Origin: Acidimicrobiaceae bacterium
Lineage (GTDB): Bacteria; Actinomycetota; Acidimicrobiia; Acidimicrobiales; RAAP-2
DNA: 42,036 nucleotides
Assembly (NCBI GenBank): GCA_003155135.1
Contig: PMFN01000022.1
Location: forward strand, 8,919-50,954
Direction: 5' to 3'
Part shown: in pieces, positions 40,139 through 42,036 of the stretch
How positions within the stretch are numbered: the first letter of the stretch is position 1
Layout: each line of letters opens with the position of its first letter
The notes under the pieces: model-generated
The model's input: only the letters and a program-made list of their open reading frames with translations
The model's database searches: none
What the model was told of the DNA's origin: nothing
Translations under genes and position numbers: made by a program

Positions 40139-41152
40139 ATGTCAAACCACTTCACCGGTCTCGACCTCGGACCGCCCCTCGGTGACCAGCGACTCGACCT
40201 GTGTGACCTCTATGCCTTCCCGTCGCCGGGCGACCCGACCCGCACGGTCGTCATCCTGAACGCCAACCCGTCGGCCGATGCGCTCCACCCCGACGCCATC
40301 TACCGGGTGGGCATCGACAACGACGGCGACCTGCGCAACGACATCGCCATCAGCTACGTCTACTCACAACCGAAGGGCGGCGCCCAGACGTTCGACGTGT
40401 TCCTCGCCACGGGCGACGAGGCGCGCTCGATCGAAGCGCTGGGCGAGAAGGTCGTGGACGGGGCCGGCGTCTCCTTCGGGACGGACCCGAACATCGTCAC
40501 GGCCGGCGACCACACTTTCTTCGCCGGCGTGCGCAGCGATGCGTTCTTCTTCGACTTCGACGGGATCAAGAACCTGTTCGACACGAGCGGCGGCCGGAAC
40601 TTCACCGCCCCGCACCTCGGTGGCGAGTCGCCGTGGACCGACAAGGACTCCAACACCGAGGCAAACATCTTCTCGATGGTGATGGAGCTGCCCACCGGCG
40701 ACCTGGGTGCGGACCCCGAGGTCCGGATCTGGGGGCGCTGCAGCCTGCGCAAGGACGACGGCGTGCTGCTCCACGTGGACCGGGCCGGCCATCCCTCGGT
40801 CAGCAGCTTCTTCAACACCGACGAGACCAAGCTGGAGTACAACGCGAGCGAGCCGATCAACGACCGCGCCCGGTGGACGGACCAGTTCGTGCACCTGATG
40901 GGCCACACCGGTGGCTACAGCCGGGAGGAGGCGATCGCCGCCATCGACGCGCACGGCCTATTGCCCGACATGCTCACCTACAACCCGTCCGAGCCCGCCA
41001 CCTACCCCAACGGGCGCGTCTTCACCGACGACGTCATCAACCATCGGCTGGCCTTCCTCTCGAAGGGTGACATACCCCCCGACGGGCTCGCCCCGCACAC
41101 CGACACGCTGGCCACGTTCCCCTATCTCGGCACGCCGCACCCGGCCTCCTGA
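40139..41152 (+). CDS. DUF4331-family protein
   Basis: The 337-residue protein is recognised by the N-terminal S-N-H-F-T-G-L-D-L-G-P-P and D-L-C-D-L-Y-A-F-P-S-P-G-D-P, R-T-V-V-I-L-N-A-N-P and Y-R-V-G-I-D-N-D-G-D, and by the C-terminal P-N-G-R-V-F-T-D-D-V-I-N-H-R, all features of DUF4331 (DxxDxxAF, NPxP and GRxxxDDVxD-type blocks). No signal peptide is seen, although many family members are exported. The role is unknown. Three Met codons lie at the start (40130, 40133, 40139); 40139 is preferred since GAAAGGG ends nine bases upstream. It is divergent from the PPOX-type gene. Confidence 0.85.
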   Translation: MSNHFTGLDLGPPLGDQRLDLCDLYAFPSPGDPTRTVVILNANPSADALHPDAIYRVGIDNDGDLRNDIAISYVYSQPKGGAQTFDVFLATGDEARSIEALGEKVVDGAGVSFGTDPNIVTAGDHTFFAGVRSDAFFFDFDGIKNLFDTSGGRNFTAPHLGGESPWTDKDSNTEANIFSMVMELPTGDLGADPEVRIWGRCSLRKDDGVLLHVDRAGHPSVSSFFNTDETKLEYNASEPINDRARWTDQFVHLMGHTGGYSREEAIAAIDAHGLLPDMLTYNPSEPATYPNGRVFTDDVINHRLAFLSKGDIPPDGLAPHTDTLATFPYLGTPHPAS

Positions 41153-41221
41153 ATCCTGCGCGCCGAGGGTGCGCGCGATGGTGGGCAGCCATCGCCGGCT
41201 CGTGCCTGGAAGACTGACGAC

Positions 41222-41734
41222 ATGGTGGAGGTGCGAGCAGCCTTGCCCGACGACGCCATGGACGTCGCCGGCGTCCATGTCCGATCGTGGCAGGCCGCAT
41301 ACCGGGGAATCTTCGACGACGAGTTCCTGGACTCGCTGCGGCCCGAGGACCGCGTCACGCGCTACTCGTTCGGCAGCGACGACCCGTCATCGCCGACGAC
41401 GATCGTGGCCGAGGACGACGGGACCATTCTCGGGTTCGCCACGACGGGCGCGTGCCGCGATGAGGACGCCTTGGGCCTGGGTGAGCTCTACGCGCTCTAC
41501 GTGGACGCCAGTGCCTTCGGTCTCGGCGTCGGCCGGCTGCTGCTGGCCGAGGCGCGGGGACGCCTCCTCGGCGCCGGCTTCACCGAAGCGGTCCTGTGGG
41601 TGCTGGCCGACAACGTGCGCGCCCAGTTGGTCTACGAGCGAGACGGTTGGTGGCGCGACGGCGCGGCGCGACACGAAGACATCTGGGCGGTGCCCGCGGA
41701 CGTCGTCCGCTACCGCCGCACGCTCGCCGTCTGA
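41222..41734 (+). CDS. GNAT-family N-acetyltransferase
   Basis: The 170-residue acetyl-CoA-dependent acyltransferase has the N-terminal V-R-A-A-L-P-D-D-A-M-D-V-A-G-V-H-V-R-S-W-Q-A-A-Y-R-G-I, L-Y-A-L-Y-V-D and the acetyl-CoA loop G-L-G-V-G-R-L-L-L-A-E-A (about residue 100), then L-W-V-L-A-D-N-V-R-A-Q-L-V-Y-E-R-D-G-W. The pattern is that of the YhhY/RimI-like stand-alone group; acceptor unknown. A weak AAGACT is six bases before the ATG. The gene stands alone. Confidence 0.9.
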   Translation: MVEVRAALPDDAMDVAGVHVRSWQAAYRGIFDDEFLDSLRPEDRVTRYSFGSDDPSSPTTIVAEDDGTILGFATTGACRDEDALGLGELYALYVDASAFGLGVGRLLLAEARGRLLGAGFTEAVLWVLADNVRAQLVYERDGWWRDGAARHEDIWAVPADVVRYRRTLAV

Positions 41735-41772
41735 TCCCCCCGATCCCCGGCACCGCGACTGCGAGTGCCGTG

Positions 41773-41814
41773 GCGGCAATCGGGCAGACTTCGAGCACGC
41801 GGCGGTATTGCCGC
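41773..41814. repeat. 8-base inverted repeat upstream of the VIT-like gene
   Basis: GCGGCAAT at 41773-41780 and ATTGCCGC at 41807-41814 form a perfect inverted repeat with a 26-base spacer, about 50 bases before the start at 41867. An operator is possible, but a chance pairing is not excluded. Confidence 0.3.
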
Positions 41815-41866
41815 GCGGGGCGCACCGCCTGTCCCGACGCCCGCACGAGAGCATCCCGGAGGGGCC

Positions 41867-42036
41867 ATGACCGGACCGTTCACCACTGGCGCGACGGGGC
41901 CCAACCGCCGGCGCTCACTCTTGAGTCGGCTCCTGCGACCGGGTCCTCTGCGCGGTGGCCGTCACCGAGACGTCCAGGGAATGCCGCACGGGCGGCGGTG
42001 CTTGGCGTCGGAGACGGGCTCATCGCCAACGTCTCG
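41867..42036 (+). pseudogene. Start of a VIT/CCC1-type (vacuolar iron transporter) gene with apparent frameshift, cut by window end
   Basis: GGAGGGG precedes the ATG at 41867 by five bases. The first frame reads M-T-G-P-F-T-T-G-A-T-G-P-N-R-R-R and reaches R-H-R-D-V-Q-G (to 41980), which fits the pre-helix segment of VIT-like proteins. From 41980 the family sequence continues one frame away as N-A-A-R-A-A-V-L-G-V-G-D-G-L-I-A-N-V-S, the start of the first membrane helix, and runs to the window end. One missing base near 41980 explains it. VIT/CCC1 proteins move iron or manganese. Most of the gene lies outside the window, so it may be a pseudogene or an error. Confidence 0.5.

Overview
The window is GC-rich, densely coded chromosomal DNA of an actinomycete (Actinomycetota). 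The deep-branching class Acidimicrobiia is a reasonable guess, but that is inference. The evidence is gene content and order: an HTH regulator, MshA-like glycosyltransferase, YbjN protein, proC, excisionase-type DNA-binding protein, (rex), hemA-hemC-hemD-hemB-hemL follow the order known from Mycobacterium tuberculosis (around Rv0474-Rv0524) and Streptomyces (rex-hemACD-hemB). A geranylgeranyl-reductase gene next to nuoA and a complete nuoA-N operon is also an actinomycete arrangement. A nickel superoxide dismutase with its dedicated protease fits as well. I see no tRNA, rRNA, CRISPR array, insertion sequence or prophage, and no gene-free stretch longer than 300 bases.

Layout. 1-2312: a class V aminotransferase (cut by the window edge) diverges from a small DksA/TraR-type zinc-finger gene. 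sodN and its maturation protease gene sodX are divergent. 2344-5765: HTH regulator, mshA-like, ybjN-like, proC and a small excisionase-family regulator. 5803-12694: redox sensor gene rex and the tetrapyrrole genes hemA, hemC, a cobA-hemD fusion, hemB and hemL, the C5 route from glutamyl-tRNA to uroporphyrinogen III and precorrin-2. 12737-15782: a Pro-Gly-Tyr-rich single-pass membrane protein, convergent with a geranylgeranyl-reductase-family flavoprotein. 15869-31986: all fourteen complex I genes nuoA-N, nearly all overlapping by 1-4 bases, followed within 2 bases by an ATP-grasp gene and then an O-methyltransferase. 33602-42036: a more accessory tail with a tetraspan protein, an MMPL exporter, an APH-like kinase paired with a CrtC/AttH-like protein, a broken SnoaL-like gene, a PPOX/F420-type oxidoreductase, a DUF4331 protein, a GNAT acetyltransferase and the start of a VIT/CCC1-like gene that appears frameshifted.

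How the genes fit together: the left and middle parts are redox and respiratory core metabolism. Ni-SOD removes superoxide, the mycothiol-type glycosyltransferase feeds thiol buffering, Rex senses NADH/NAD+, the hem genes supply heme, siroheme and corrin, the reductase probably saturates isoprenoid tails (perhaps of menaquinone), and complex I oxidises NADH and reduces quinone.

The most striking pattern beyond gene content is regulatory. At nine gene starts on both strands a TANNNT hexamer sits exactly 6 bases before the ATG/GTG with no Shine-Dalgarno sequence, which predicts leaderless transcripts. Other points of interest are a mixed-ligand metal site in HemB, an acidic insertion of about 100 residues in NuoN, an inverted repeat touching the sodN ribosome-binding site, an inverted repeat abutting the hemA promoter, and two frame-disrupted genes in the right-hand tail. 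I did not find a convincing new multi-gene system; most of the window is conserved core genome.
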